Source: a virus
IMG/VR virus record: IMGVR_UViG_3300009550_000033
Location: 1 to 35,816 of that record
DNA: 35,816 nucleotides
Reading direction: 5' to 3' (one strand)
Shown here one piece after another: positions 28,101 through 35,816 of this stretch; the stretch's first letter is position 1, and each line of letters starts with the position of its first letter. The translations under genes and the position numbers were made by a program. The notes beneath the pieces are model-generated. The model had not been told where the DNA came from. It was given only the letters and a program-made list of their open reading frames with translations, and ran no database searches.

Positions 28101-31100
28101 AACTCAACAAGTGACGTTTAAGCAAGAAGATATAGAAGTAATGAAAGAAGAGCCAAAATTTAAAGAAGAGTTTGAGCAGTTAGGAGAAACACAACAAGAA
28201 AGCGTAACTAAGCAATTAAAAAATAAAGGTAAAGTTACTACTAACCCAAGTAATATAACTGGCAAAACCTTACCTCCTTTAATAACAAATCCAAAAGCAA
28301 GAGTATTTCCAGAATACTTTGAAGGTTCAGATCAAAATTTATTATTTAGTGCAGTAGATAGCAGCAATAAAGTAGCAAACTTAAGCAATTTTGAACTACA
28401 GGATGCAGTAACAAGAACAGAAAGATTTAAGTTAACGACAAAACAAATAAAAAACATACAAGCTAAAAAAGCAAAATATGATAAGGCAAATGCAGTATAT
28501 GAAGAATTAGAAAAACAAATTGATGAATTATTACAAGGCAAAGGAAAGCAAGGAAAACTTATTGACCTTGATCCAGATGCTGCTGATACAGAGCTAGATA
28601 AGTTAATGGCAGCAAGAGAAGCAGCAGATAAAGAACGAGCAAAATTTGTAGATAGCAGACTTGAATATCACTCAAAACATACGGCATTGGTTAATGCTTT
28701 AAAGCAAAGAGAATTAGAGCCAGCAGTTAATAACCTAAGAGAAGAGTCTATTGCAAACAGAGAAGAAAAGAAACGAATAAAAGAAGTACAAGAGTTAAAA
28801 GAAGCGATTGATTTTAAGAAAGCAAGAGGAGATTATAAAACTAAAAAAGGTTACAACCTTGATGAAGCACATAAGATTGATAACTTCACGTTTACTCAAT
28901 ATGGAGTAGAGCTTGAAGGCTTAGTTGATAGTCAAGGTAAAGGTTATAATCGTTTTTACTTTGGCAAACCTTCTCCTCGATATAATTCTGAAGTTATAGA
29001 TTTTGTAAGTGATTTAGATATAGCTATATATACAGTTGCTAAACAGATAGCAAATGGATCATCTAAGAAAAGTAAATCTCATTATAAATATGTGGACTTG
29101 TTAAACGATTTAGGTTTAACAAACAATCAAATAATGACTAGATATAAAGAAATAATTGAAGAATTAAAAGCTGGTAATCTTGCTATTGAACCTTCAGAAA
29201 ATTATTTTTCTAGTAAATTACTTCGAGTTATTTCAGATCTTGATACTGAAATGAAAGATATAGACGGAAGATATAGTTATGAAATAGATCCAGAAGCTAT
29301 TATTAGCCAAAGAGTAAATAAGGCTAAAAAGGATCTAGACGCTAAAATTAACCAAGAATATCGAGATGTTAATAACCCTAAGAAGCCTACAGAAGATGAA
29401 CTTTTAGAACCAAGAGAAGGAGATTACTACGAAATTATTGAAGATCAAGGTGGAGATATAGGATCTGATGAAGTTTATTTAGCTTTAGCTGGTTATCAAA
29501 GATCTCAGGTACAAGGCTTGATGCAAGAGATAGAAAAAATATCTGGCATAGATTTTAAATTAGTTTCTGATCCTATTGTCGGTGTAGCTGGGCCGAAGGC
29601 TGCAAAAGAATATGGTGTAGCTGTTGGTACAAAGATGCCAGCAAAAGGTTTTTATAGATCTGGGGAAGATCCTGTAAAAGATTTAATAGTCGTATCAATG
29701 GTGCATGGACAAGACTTTGCATCGTTTGGTGCTCTTACTGAGACTGCATACCACGAAGCCTTCCATAGATTATTTAACAGATACTTTACTAAGCAAGAAA
29801 AGAAATTACTTAAGGATGCATTACCACAGTTAAGAGAACTTGCTGCTCTTACAAAACCAAAAATGCACGACAAAATTTTTGGTTTAAATGGTAAAAAGCA
29901 ACTAGGTATGGAAGAAGTTATATCAATAGCAGCATCAGGTTATTTACCAGCTAAAGAAGTTTATGAAAAGAAAATTGGTAAATGGGGTAAGGTCTTTGAC
30001 AAGATTGAACAAATAGTCGCAAGAGTTAAAAACTTTTTACAAGGCAAAGGATTCCAAACATGGGAAGATTTATTCGATAATTCTTTCTCAGGAAAAATAC
30101 AGTCAAGAGGTTTAGCTGCACAAGAAGGAGTCATAAAAGATAGTCCAATAGAAACTACTATGTTTGAGACAGATCCTGTTGAACTAAATAATTTATTTAA
30201 AGACAACTTAGAATCTTTAACTGATGGCAGTATTACTCTCGAAGAGATGATGTCTAATGTTTTACGTCCTTTAGTAAATAGAAAGTGGGAAACAAAAGGT
30301 TCAAAGTATTTTATACCGACTACAAATACAGAATTTATTGCAGCGAATAAAGCAATAAACCAAGCTATGGATAAGACAGTTGAAGCTTTGATGACACCTA
30401 ATGCAGAGTTTCCAGATATACCAGCAGTTAAGTTAAGCGAGTTAAATAAGCTGGCAATGCAATTAATTGATGATGTCGATGGCAACGTAGATGAAGTTAT
30501 AAAAATATTTAGACAGGCTACTAAGGGCGATATGTTGGCTATGAATGATTTATCTTCCTTTGCTGCTATACGTTTAATGAGAGATGGTACTACTGATATG
30601 TATGCTGTCGCTGCTAAAAATTACGAACTAGATCCTTCTCCACAAAACGCACAATTCTTAGTTGCAACATTTGAAAACTCAGCAAAATTAAATACTGCTT
30701 ACGCTACTTGGGGAAGAGCATCTGGACAAAGATTGCAAATGATGGGTAGAGAAGTTGACTTTAATGGAGAGCAAATAACTATAAACGTAATGAACGCAGA
30801 GCAAAATATAACAATGAGAGGAGAATCTGGATCTGTACAAGATGCAATGAATAATGGATTAAAAGAACAAGATGAAGGTTTAGGAAATGGTGCTTACTTT
30901 ACATCTGAAATAAAACCTAATTCTGTAGCTGGAGATGATGTACTTACTGGTAATTTAAAAAATACTAATATTGCTGACTTAGTAGAAGCTGGTGTTGGTT
31001 TAAAACAAATACTACAAGACAGAGGAGTTAATGTTAATTTCAATCAAACATTAAACAAAACACAAAAGAAAGCAATCAATGAGTATGTTGCAGAACTAGG

Positions 31101-34100
31101 AGTAGATGGTATTAGATTAAAAGGATCAGACTTAGGACTTGATGGAGATATTATATTTATTCCAAATATAGATAAAGCTAATAAACTTATTGGTTCTAAG
31201 GTTGAAATAACTCCAGAAGCAGAGCGTCCAGTTGGATTAAACAGAGAAACTTTTGAAGCAAGTTTAGCTCAAGGAACTAACATACTTAAAAAAGTTTTAG
31301 ATGACGATACTTATGAAAGTATTTTTAGTGGAGAACCTAACGATAAAGCAAGAGAAGTTTTACAGCTATTAGCAGAAGTTAATCCATACCTTAACGACAA
31401 AGTTAATGGTACAAGGATTATGAGACATTTAAACAAAACTTTTGAGCAGTACCCAAGAGGGTCAATGACTCAACAAAACCTTGTTTCAGCATTTAGAAAC
31501 TGCATATTCTTAGGAGTAAAAACATTTATGAGAGTTGCTGTCGGCAATAATGTCAGAGCAGTTTTACTTCCTATGCAAAAAAATGCTGGTGCAAACATTG
31601 GAAGACTAAGCGGTAATCTTAACGATTATGAAAGAACTGCTATGAATGTAAGAGAGCAGTTACAAGGTTTGTTTGGACATAGAGGATATTTAAGATCTCA
31701 AGCACATTTAATGCAAGCTATTTATTTAGCAATGCAATCTTTCAAACATAATACAAACTTTGGAAACATTGGTAAAGGTCAGTTTGAGGGAGGAAAATTT
31801 GGTGGTAATAATGGAATGAAATTATTTAAGGTCGAAAATCAAGCTGACTTACCTTTTGATTATCAACCACATAAAACACAATTACTTAAAGAACAACCTA
31901 AAGGTAATGAGTACTGGTTAAATCCAGACAATAATGGAATGGCTTTATTCTTGCATAGAGTTAAAAGTACCTTTGGCAATTTTAGTAGCAGAATGTTTGG
32001 TAGTTTAGATACTTTAATAACTACTGGTACAGCTATAGCCCAAGAAGAAATAAGACATATGGAACTAATTTTGATGGATATGTATTCAAGAGGAATAGAC
32101 ATAACATCAAAAAATGCATTAGATAAAGCAAGCTTAGAGGCAAAAGAATTAACTAGAAAATCTATGTTAGACGTTGAGATGGCTAATGGAGATGTTATTA
32201 AAGGTGGTTACTTTAGCTCAGAAAACATGAGACAGACTACAGAATATCTAAGTTTTACAGACGACATCAATATAAAACGAAACAAGAGAACTAGAGAGTA
32301 TGCAATGAGAAGAGCACAGGAGCAAGGTATTACAGATCCTATGGAGCAAATGGAATTTGTTAATCAGTATTTAAAACTTCCTGATGCTGTTACAAACAAA
32401 GAAGGAATGAATCAAGCAAATGCAATGTTGTCTGGTGGAGCTAGAGAATCACAGCCTATAGGTGCATACGTTGATGTTAAGAATCCAAATCAGATAAGCA
32501 GTTTACCAACAAACCTTACAAACTTACCAGCTAATATAGTTGGTTCAATTACAGATCGTCTTCCAATAACTGGTGCTATTTTCCCTGTTAATAGAACTCC
32601 TAACAATATTATTAAAGGTGTTTTAAGAATGTTACCAGCAGCTAATGGAATGGTAGATAGTTACTGGAGAGATATAAATTCTGAAGATTTATTTGTAAGA
32701 GAAAATGCAATAGGAGAAGTAGTTACTGGTATGACTTTTGCTGGTATGGGTACTACTCTTCTTGCATCTGGAGCAATAGATGTACAGGCAGGGTATGGAT
32801 TTAACAGAAAGAAAAGACAAATGTATATAGATCAAAAACGTCCAGCATGGAGTATTAGGTTTAGAAAGTTTGATGGTACTTATAGCGAGTGGTTTAGCTT
32901 AGAGGCTTTTGATACATTTGGAACAATATTAGGAATTGCAGCTAACTTTAGAGAGAATTTAAATACTATGCCTATCGAACAGTTTGTAAAACCAAAGGAT
33001 TTAAACTATGGGAAAATAGATAGAAATGATGCTCTTAGTGCAGAACAGCAATCAGAAGCGTATGAAATAAACCAAGACGTTGCAATCTTAGCTTCTGCTC
33101 ATGCAATCAGACTTGCTAAAGCTGTCATGTACACAGCAAAAGATACAGCGTTACAACAGATAGATAAGGGATTATTTAAAAGTTTAAATGACATACAAAG
33201 ATTAATGGCTGACTTTTTACAAGGAGATGCTGTTATGAATAATTATGTGGTCGGTAGTCGTGGCCGACTTTCTGACTTTACAAGAAGGACTATGTTTGGA
33301 TATGTACCGCAGATATTAAGAGATGTTCGTGTTGGTATAGATAATAAGAGAAGAGTAGCTCCTAACAGTAGAAGTGAGAATCCAGCTTGGGCTTTCGTTG
33401 AAAACTTTTTCTATCAATTAGGAACACAATTACCAGTAACATCTTTAGGTTATACAGTTGACATTGATGAAATAACTGGACAGCCAAAGACCTATGCTAG
33501 TTCTTATAATTGGGAGGCTATAGATAGTCCTATTCATAGGGCATTGTTATCAACTTTAAATCCATTAGAAGTATTTAAACCAACTCAAGAAAAAGATTAT
33601 GGAATAGCTGGTGTTATTTATAATGAGTTAAATAGATTACATGGTAAAGGTGCTTACCCTCGTTTTATTGGTAGAAATTTCTTAAATACAGCTACTGGGC
33701 AAAAGTTAGATGATGTACAATTTAATAGAGTAAAACAAATTTTTGCAACTGAAGTGAAGCTAGATATTGTAGGTGCTGGAATACCAATGACATTTTCTGA
33801 AGCATTACATTATTTGATAACACAAAATGATAATTATCTTTTAGCAAGAGACATAGACCCTAGCAAGATAGGAACTTCTAAAACACAAGCTAAAGGTAAT
33901 ACAGGAGAAAATTTCCAATTCCCAGAAAGAATATCAGACAAGAGGATGCTTACAAAATTAAAGTTAATTATGAATGTAGCTAACGAATACAAGAAAGTAA
34001 CTAAGGACAAATATCTTAATGAGATTGGAGAAGGTGGCAATGGAAGTAAGCAATTAGATCTATCACTTAAAGAATATGAATCAAGAAAACTTGCAACTCT

Positions 34101-34173
34101 TAACAGAGATAGTGAGCCAGTTTATGGACTAGGTGTTAATCTTAATGAATGGAGGGAAATTATTAATTCTTAG
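25105..34173 (+). CDS. Giant internal virion protein (gp16 position) with ParB-like, zincin-like and ART-like segments
   Basis: A 3022-residue protein; T7 gp16 is 1318. By position it is the last internal virion protein, ejected with DNA. Visible in order: very acidic N-terminus (Glu run, about 13-21); Gly/Ala-rich hydrophobic stretches (about 256-275, 379-397); coiled coil (about 529-579); ParB-like site VIDGHNRIDLA (694-704) with downstream AAIININSFN; long Lys/Glu helices; zincin motif HEAFH (1550-1554) with a candidate third ligand at Glu1603/1604; ADP-ribosyltransferase-like segment with MRGES (1904-1908), GNGAYFTSE (1927-1935) and LGVDGIRLKG (from 1998); a C-terminal region with a hydrophobic stretch near 2538-2560 and RTPNNIIKG. 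No lytic transglycosylase motif was seen. Domain calls are by eye; family function is inferred. Confidence 0.85.
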   Translation: MDEENSVNTDVIEEEEEEEESLFNFGSYKPNYDTTIEVDQDRNKSIFNEDDNDFNEEITNVESDETIITRETNKEQYLKGLAEGKIDTKTHSNILNIEYAPEHLRGKMHWRNSAGDFLRMIDRAGMGVSQNLVNTGQNVLRGDMPATMAEVLSGDPISAGIMGFKAVKKGIENRSFTDFFEELGYGEDGKTMSLLDAVNVTGGQVKNFEQFDAISPEDQARGVDYGLFGLPSLTELSGGYPEQDTGRFLADGATNFFGNSIPFFAIAAGIMAEPTPAGEVVAVKTGLAKLKASSPAFRNFYNLISRDLLGKTKTGQVFKTASKFLVKEGIKGAGAGAIAETFVGDPYADYGLDAILPDFLDYENRVDDGFFKAKLKSMIVSEFLLGPLFGIGMGGIGVGTKPIREPVARVFSGLKKGDGKVLQDETAKFIKNVKSKTNRFTGKNRHKLQFEFNKKNLETFVDDAEKLLIDPIAEYLADTQIVKKLAESLGFTYRDIDEIKLEIDDIQAKSREKQGIAVTRDTQLQLEKNKIKDAERKSNVEGQKKTEIYTELADEKAKVQELEAKLKEAEEKAEKQKNSFVKSINNTAKSETKLVEALTINNQVRPDQSRTAYDKIGVTSANRPKTPLEVFQMNPNDLVIRPDIFQIKESGKFNKSGVSGSLADQTEFDPKFAGVVSVWRDDTGELGPVGKLYVIDGHNRIDLAKKSGIESVNVQTIEAPNSKAAQTQAAIININSFNYDQKGAIAVTDVAKILRNEESPRSLAEMGMSLKQRIVIEGMQLARLPNHLFDKLLKGDIGLQKGLAYGSQPISFTAISDVFKAIDKSNPSIEKIKQAVLMASEAVDMPPEDGVIPLFADYLKTTNAKQLLEVRAEISAQLKKTLIRLKAVGTKDKKAGVETVAGNKINLENTQNALVEASKTNDLFNAVAASGGETTQIIKELAAQVKGRNVKKLVEANLERIQDALQLEEAPLFKRSEAVDIMQEIDKKKMDKLKQIENETQQVTFKQEDIEVMKEEPKFKEEFEQLGETQQESVTKQLKNKGKVTTNPSNITGKTLPPLITNPKARVFPEYFEGSDQNLLFSAVDSSNKVANLSNFELQDAVTRTERFKLTTKQIKNIQAKKAKYDKANAVYEELEKQIDELLQGKGKQGKLIDLDPDAADTELDKLMAAREAADKERAKFVDSRLEYHSKHTALVNALKQRELEPAVNNLREESIANREEKKRIKEVQELKEAIDFKKARGDYKTKKGYNLDEAHKIDNFTFTQYGVELEGLVDSQGKGYNRFYFGKPSPRYNSEVIDFVSDLDIAIYTVAKQIANGSSKKSKSHYKYVDLLNDLGLTNNQIMTRYKEIIEELKAGNLAIEPSENYFSSKLLRVISDLDTEMKDIDGRYSYEIDPEAIISQRVNKAKKDLDAKINQEYRDVNNPKKPTEDELLEPREGDYYEIIEDQGGDIGSDEVYLALAGYQRSQVQGLMQEIEKISGIDFKLVSDPIVGVAGPKAAKEYGVAVGTKMPAKGFYRSGEDPVKDLIVVSMVHGQDFASFGALTETAYHEAFHRLFNRYFTKQEKKLLKDALPQLRELAALTKPKMHDKIFGLNGKKQLGMEEVISIAASGYLPAKEVYEKKIGKWGKVFDKIEQIVARVKNFLQGKGFQTWEDLFDNSFSGKIQSRGLAAQEGVIKDSPIETTMFETDPVELNNLFKDNLESLTDGSITLEEMMSNVLRPLVNRKWETKGSKYFIPTTNTEFIAANKAINQAMDKTVEALMTPNAEFPDIPAVKLSELNKLAMQLIDDVDGNVDEVIKIFRQATKGDMLAMNDLSSFAAIRLMRDGTTDMYAVAAKNYELDPSPQNAQFLVATFENSAKLNTAYATWGRASGQRLQMMGREVDFNGEQITINVMNAEQNITMRGESGSVQDAMNNGLKEQDEGLGNGAYFTSEIKPNSVAGDDVLTGNLKNTNIADLVEAGVGLKQILQDRGVNVNFNQTLNKTQKKAINEYVAELGVDGIRLKGSDLGLDGDIIFIPNIDKANKLIGSKVEITPEAERPVGLNRETFEASLAQGTNILKKVLDDDTYESIFSGEPNDKAREVLQLLAEVNPYLNDKVNGTRIMRHLNKTFEQYPRGSMTQQNLVSAFRNCIFLGVKTFMRVAVGNNVRAVLLPMQKNAGANIGRLSGNLNDYERTAMNVREQLQGLFGHRGYLRSQAHLMQAIYLAMQSFKHNTNFGNIGKGQFEGGKFGGNNGMKLFKVENQADLPFDYQPHKTQLLKEQPKGNEYWLNPDNNGMALFLHRVKSTFGNFSSRMFGSLDTLITTGTAIAQEEIRHMELILMDMYSRGIDITSKNALDKASLEAKELTRKSMLDVEMANGDVIKGGYFSSENMRQTTEYLSFTDDINIKRNKRTREYAMRRAQEQGITDPMEQMEFVNQYLKLPDAVTNKEGMNQANAMLSGGARESQPIGAYVDVKNPNQISSLPTNLTNLPANIVGSITDRLPITGAIFPVNRTPNNIIKGVLRMLPAANGMVDSYWRDINSEDLFVRENAIGEVVTGMTFAGMGTTLLASGAIDVQAGYGFNRKKRQMYIDQKRPAWSIRFRKFDGTYSEWFSLEAFDTFGTILGIAANFRENLNTMPIEQFVKPKDLNYGKIDRNDALSAEQQSEAYEINQDVAILASAHAIRLAKAVMYTAKDTALQQIDKGLFKSLNDIQRLMADFLQGDAVMNNYVVGSRGRLSDFTRRTMFGYVPQILRDVRVGIDNKRRVAPNSRSENPAWAFVENFFYQLGTQLPVTSLGYTVDIDEITGQPKTYASSYNWEAIDSPIHRALLSTLNPLEVFKPTQEKDYGIAGVIYNELNRLHGKGAYPRFIGRNFLNTATGQKLDDVQFNRVKQIFATEVKLDIVGAGIPMTFSEALHYLITQNDNYLLARDIDPSKIGTSKTQAKGNTGENFQFPERISDKRMLTKLKLIMNVANEYKKVTKDKYLNEIGEGGNGSKQLDLSLKEYESRKLATLNRDSEPVYGLGVNLNEWREIINS

Positions 34174-34175
34174 CT

Positions 34176-35816
34176 ATGCCTTTTGCTCAATTTACTGCTA
34201 CTGGTAATGGATCAACCAAGCAATTTACCATACCTTTCCCATATGTAAAAAAGGATCATATTGTTGTTGCACTCAATAATGTAACTGTTACTGGCTTTGC
34301 TTTTATAAATGATAATACTATTGAGTTCGATACTATTAGTTCAGCTACATCCACACAAGAGACATCTGGAGCACCTAAGAATGGAGTTGGAATTGAGATT
34401 ACTAGAGACACTCCATTAACAAGTGCTCTTGTTGATTTTGTTGATGGCTCTACTTTAACTGCTGGCGACCTCGATACTGCTGTATTGCAGTTACTTTACG
34501 GAATACAAGAAGCTAAAGATGAAGCTGCTCTTGGTATTCAAAATACACCACAAGGGCAAGACGCACAAAGTAAGCCGATAATTAATGTTGCAGATCCTAC
34601 TAATGCTCAAGATGCAGTAACAAAAGCATTTTTAGAAAGAGTCGGCAGTATTACATCTACACAAATTGCAGACGGAACTATTGTTAATGCTGACGTAAAC
34701 GCAAGTGCAGCTATAGCTGGAACTAAAATATCTCCTGACTTTGGTAGTCAGAATATTGCTACATCTGGAACTGTTGATGGTCGGGACGTATCTGCTGATG
34801 GTACAAAATTAGATACTGTAGAAACTGGAGCTACTGCTGACCAAACAAATGCAGAGATAAAAACAGCATACGAAGCAAACTCTAATACTAATAACTTTAC
34901 TGATGCCTTACTTGCAAAGTTAAATGCGATTGAAGCAAATGCGACTACAGATCAGACAATAGCAGAAATCAAAAGTCTTATAGCTGGCAGTCCTTTGGAT
35001 GCTAGTCACCTTGCAGCAGATTCAGTAACAAGTTCTGAACTTGCAGCGAACTCAGTCGATAGTAGTGAGCTAGTTGATGGAAGTGTGGACACCTCTCACC
35101 TATCTGCTGATTGCGTGGACGCTACAAAAATAGCTGACAATGCTATCGGATCAGAACACCTACAGGCAAACTCAGTAACAACTTCTGAGATTGCAGATGC
35201 GGAACTATCAACACTAGCTGGTATGCAGTCTGCCACAGCATCTAAGTTAGCTGACAGTACAGCTTTGACTTCTGACATTGCCGATCTAAACCAGATAGAT
35301 GGCATGACAAAGCAGACTACCATTACTAATAGTGATAGTCACTTTCCTACTTCTGGTGCGGTTGTAGATTTTGTAGCAGATCAGATAGCACCTGTTGGTG
35401 GACTAGAAGTTATAGCAGATGAAGATAGCTTCCCTGCAACACAACCAGTATCAGGTGTTGTTATAAGTATTGCAAACATAGATGGTCTTATAGTTAACTC
35501 TAGTGGTGTTGCTACAAATGCAAGAACTGTAGGTAGTGGATCTGATAACGTAACTATCAACAACTTCCCTGCAAGTCTTAGAAGTAAAACTATGGCTGCT
35601 GAGTTAGGACTTCTTGTTAGTTCTACAGGTGCAAGTCAAACATATAACTACCATAAGCTATTAGCAAAAGAAGCTGACGTAGAGCAACTTAGTAATGATA
35701 TAAATGACTTTGCCGCTAGGTATAGAGTAGGTTCTTCTAACCCTACAACTGATCTTGACGCTGGTGATTTATTCTTTAATACTTCTACTCAGAAGTTATT
35801 AGTTTATAACTCAACC
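34176..35816 (+). CDS. Tail fibre (T7 gp17-like N-terminus), cut by the right edge
   Basis: 547 codons are open to the window end without a stop. The N-terminus, FTATGNGSTKQFTIPFPYVKK (in part) followed by VALNNVTVTGFAFINDNTIEF, matches the gp17 N-terminal domain that attaches fibres to the tail. Then come linker segments of the 'GATADQTNAEIKTAYEAN' type common in marine phage fibres, a 10-residue repeat region (about 271-340), and beta-rich shaft. It should trimerise; the receptor-binding tip is outside the window. The ATG is 2 bases after the giant virion gene's stop. Confidence 0.9.
   Translation, partial: MPFAQFTATGNGSTKQFTIPFPYVKKDHIVVALNNVTVTGFAFINDNTIEFDTISSATSTQETSGAPKNGVGIEITRDTPLTSALVDFVDGSTLTAGDLDTAVLQLLYGIQEAKDEAALGIQNTPQGQDAQSKPIINVADPTNAQDAVTKAFLERVGSITSTQIADGTIVNADVNASAAIAGTKISPDFGSQNIATSGTVDGRDVSADGTKLDTVETGATADQTNAEIKTAYEANSNTNNFTDALLAKLNAIEANATTDQTIAEIKSLIAGSPLDASHLAADSVTSSELAANSVDSSELVDGSVDTSHLSADCVDATKIADNAIGSEHLQANSVTTSEIADAELSTLAGMQSATASKLADSTALTSDIADLNQIDGMTKQTTITNSDSHFPTSGAVVDFVADQIAPVGGLEVIADEDSFPATQPVSGVVISIANIDGLIVNSSGVATNARTVGSGSDNVTINNFPASLRSKTMAAELGLLVSSTGASQTYNYHKLLAKEADVEQLSNDINDFAARYRVGSSNPTTDLDAGDLFFNTSTQKLLVYNST
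34986..35195 (+). repeat. Seven 10-residue repeats in the tail fibre
   Basis: Fibre residues 271-340 contain seven units of ten residues with consensus A-[DN]-S-V-[DT]-[ST]-S-[EH]-L-A (for example ADSVTSSELA, ANSVDSSELV). DNA identity between units is moderate, so they are old or under protein-level selection. Such decapeptides form a thin trimeric beta-structured shaft; unit number could vary between relatives. Confidence 0.75.

Noticed and set aside
29961-30485. A 174-codon minus-strand frame inside the giant virion gene
   Set aside because: Antisense shadow; the sense frame is continuous and protein-like throughout.
25105-34173. Lytic transglycosylase domain expected in a T7 gp16 homologue
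   Set aside because: I found no convincing Glu-Ser-x-Gly type SLT signature near the N-terminus, so I did not claim one.
1-35816. CRISPR array, tRNA, insertion sequence, integrase or attachment site
   Set aside because: No regularly spaced direct repeats with spacers, no cloverleaf, transposase or recombinase motifs were seen on reading both strands by eye.

Overview
This window looks like most of the genome of a T7-like podovirus, AT-rich and marine in character. The family calls come from recognisable core genes: single-subunit RNA polymerase, T7 gp2.5-type SSB, endonuclease I, primase-helicase, 5'-3' exonuclease, portal, scaffold, capsid, tail tubes A and B, gp13/14/15/16-type internal virion proteins, a gp17-type fibre, and both terminase subunits. 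Several very small genes (basic MAKKGLY- and MPKGKGTYG-type proteins, a glycine-rich Met-Cys gp7.3 analogue) are of kinds I associate with phages of marine picocyanobacteria and SAR11. I see no tRNA, integrase, host photosynthesis or carbon-metabolism gene, so the host cannot be fixed from the sequence.

Layout. Two divergent transcription blocks leave a 583-base control region (12020-12602). Leftward, on the minus strand: about nine small early genes (9247-12019), a ribbon-helix-helix protein coupled to RNA polymerase (6715-9263), then SSB, endonuclease I, a 28-residue peptide, primase-helicase and exonuclease (3345-6718), then a small conserved gene, the gp7.3 analogue, portal, a nested small gene and scaffold (63-3157). 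Rightward, on the plus strand: small and large terminase (12603-14742), a likely holin and two exported proteins (15390-16511), capsid (17058-18044), tail tubes, internal virion proteins, a 3022-residue giant virion protein (25105-34173) and a fibre that runs off the right edge. Short islands on the opposite strand interrupt both blocks (3196-3348 plus; 14953-15344 and 16462-16944 minus). A plus-strand frame ends at 66 and meets scaffold tail to tail, as expected if the window is a nearly complete, circularly permuted genome missing only the fibre end and perhaps a little more.

How it may work. Host-type promoters in the control region could start both blocks. The phage RNA polymerase may then use three T7-promoter-like repeats (TCAAC[T/C]CACTA) that point into the early block. 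Portal and scaffold are expressed with replication genes, while capsid and terminase are on the opposite strand, a rearrangement relative to T7.

Most notable points. (1) No DNA polymerase gene is visible: helicase and exonuclease overlap by 4 bases exactly where T7 gene 5 should sit, and both SSB and helicase lack the acidic C-terminal tails by which their T7 homologues contact that polymerase. From memory, a cyanopodovirus clade without an identifiable DNA polymerase and with genomes of about 37-38 kb has been described; this window is consistent with such a phage but I cannot verify it. (2) The gp16-position protein is more than twice the T7 length and carries ParB-like, zincin-like (HExxH) and possibly ADP-ribosyltransferase-like segments, with its own good host-type promoter. 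It resembles a multidomain 'polyvalent' protein packaged as a virion component.
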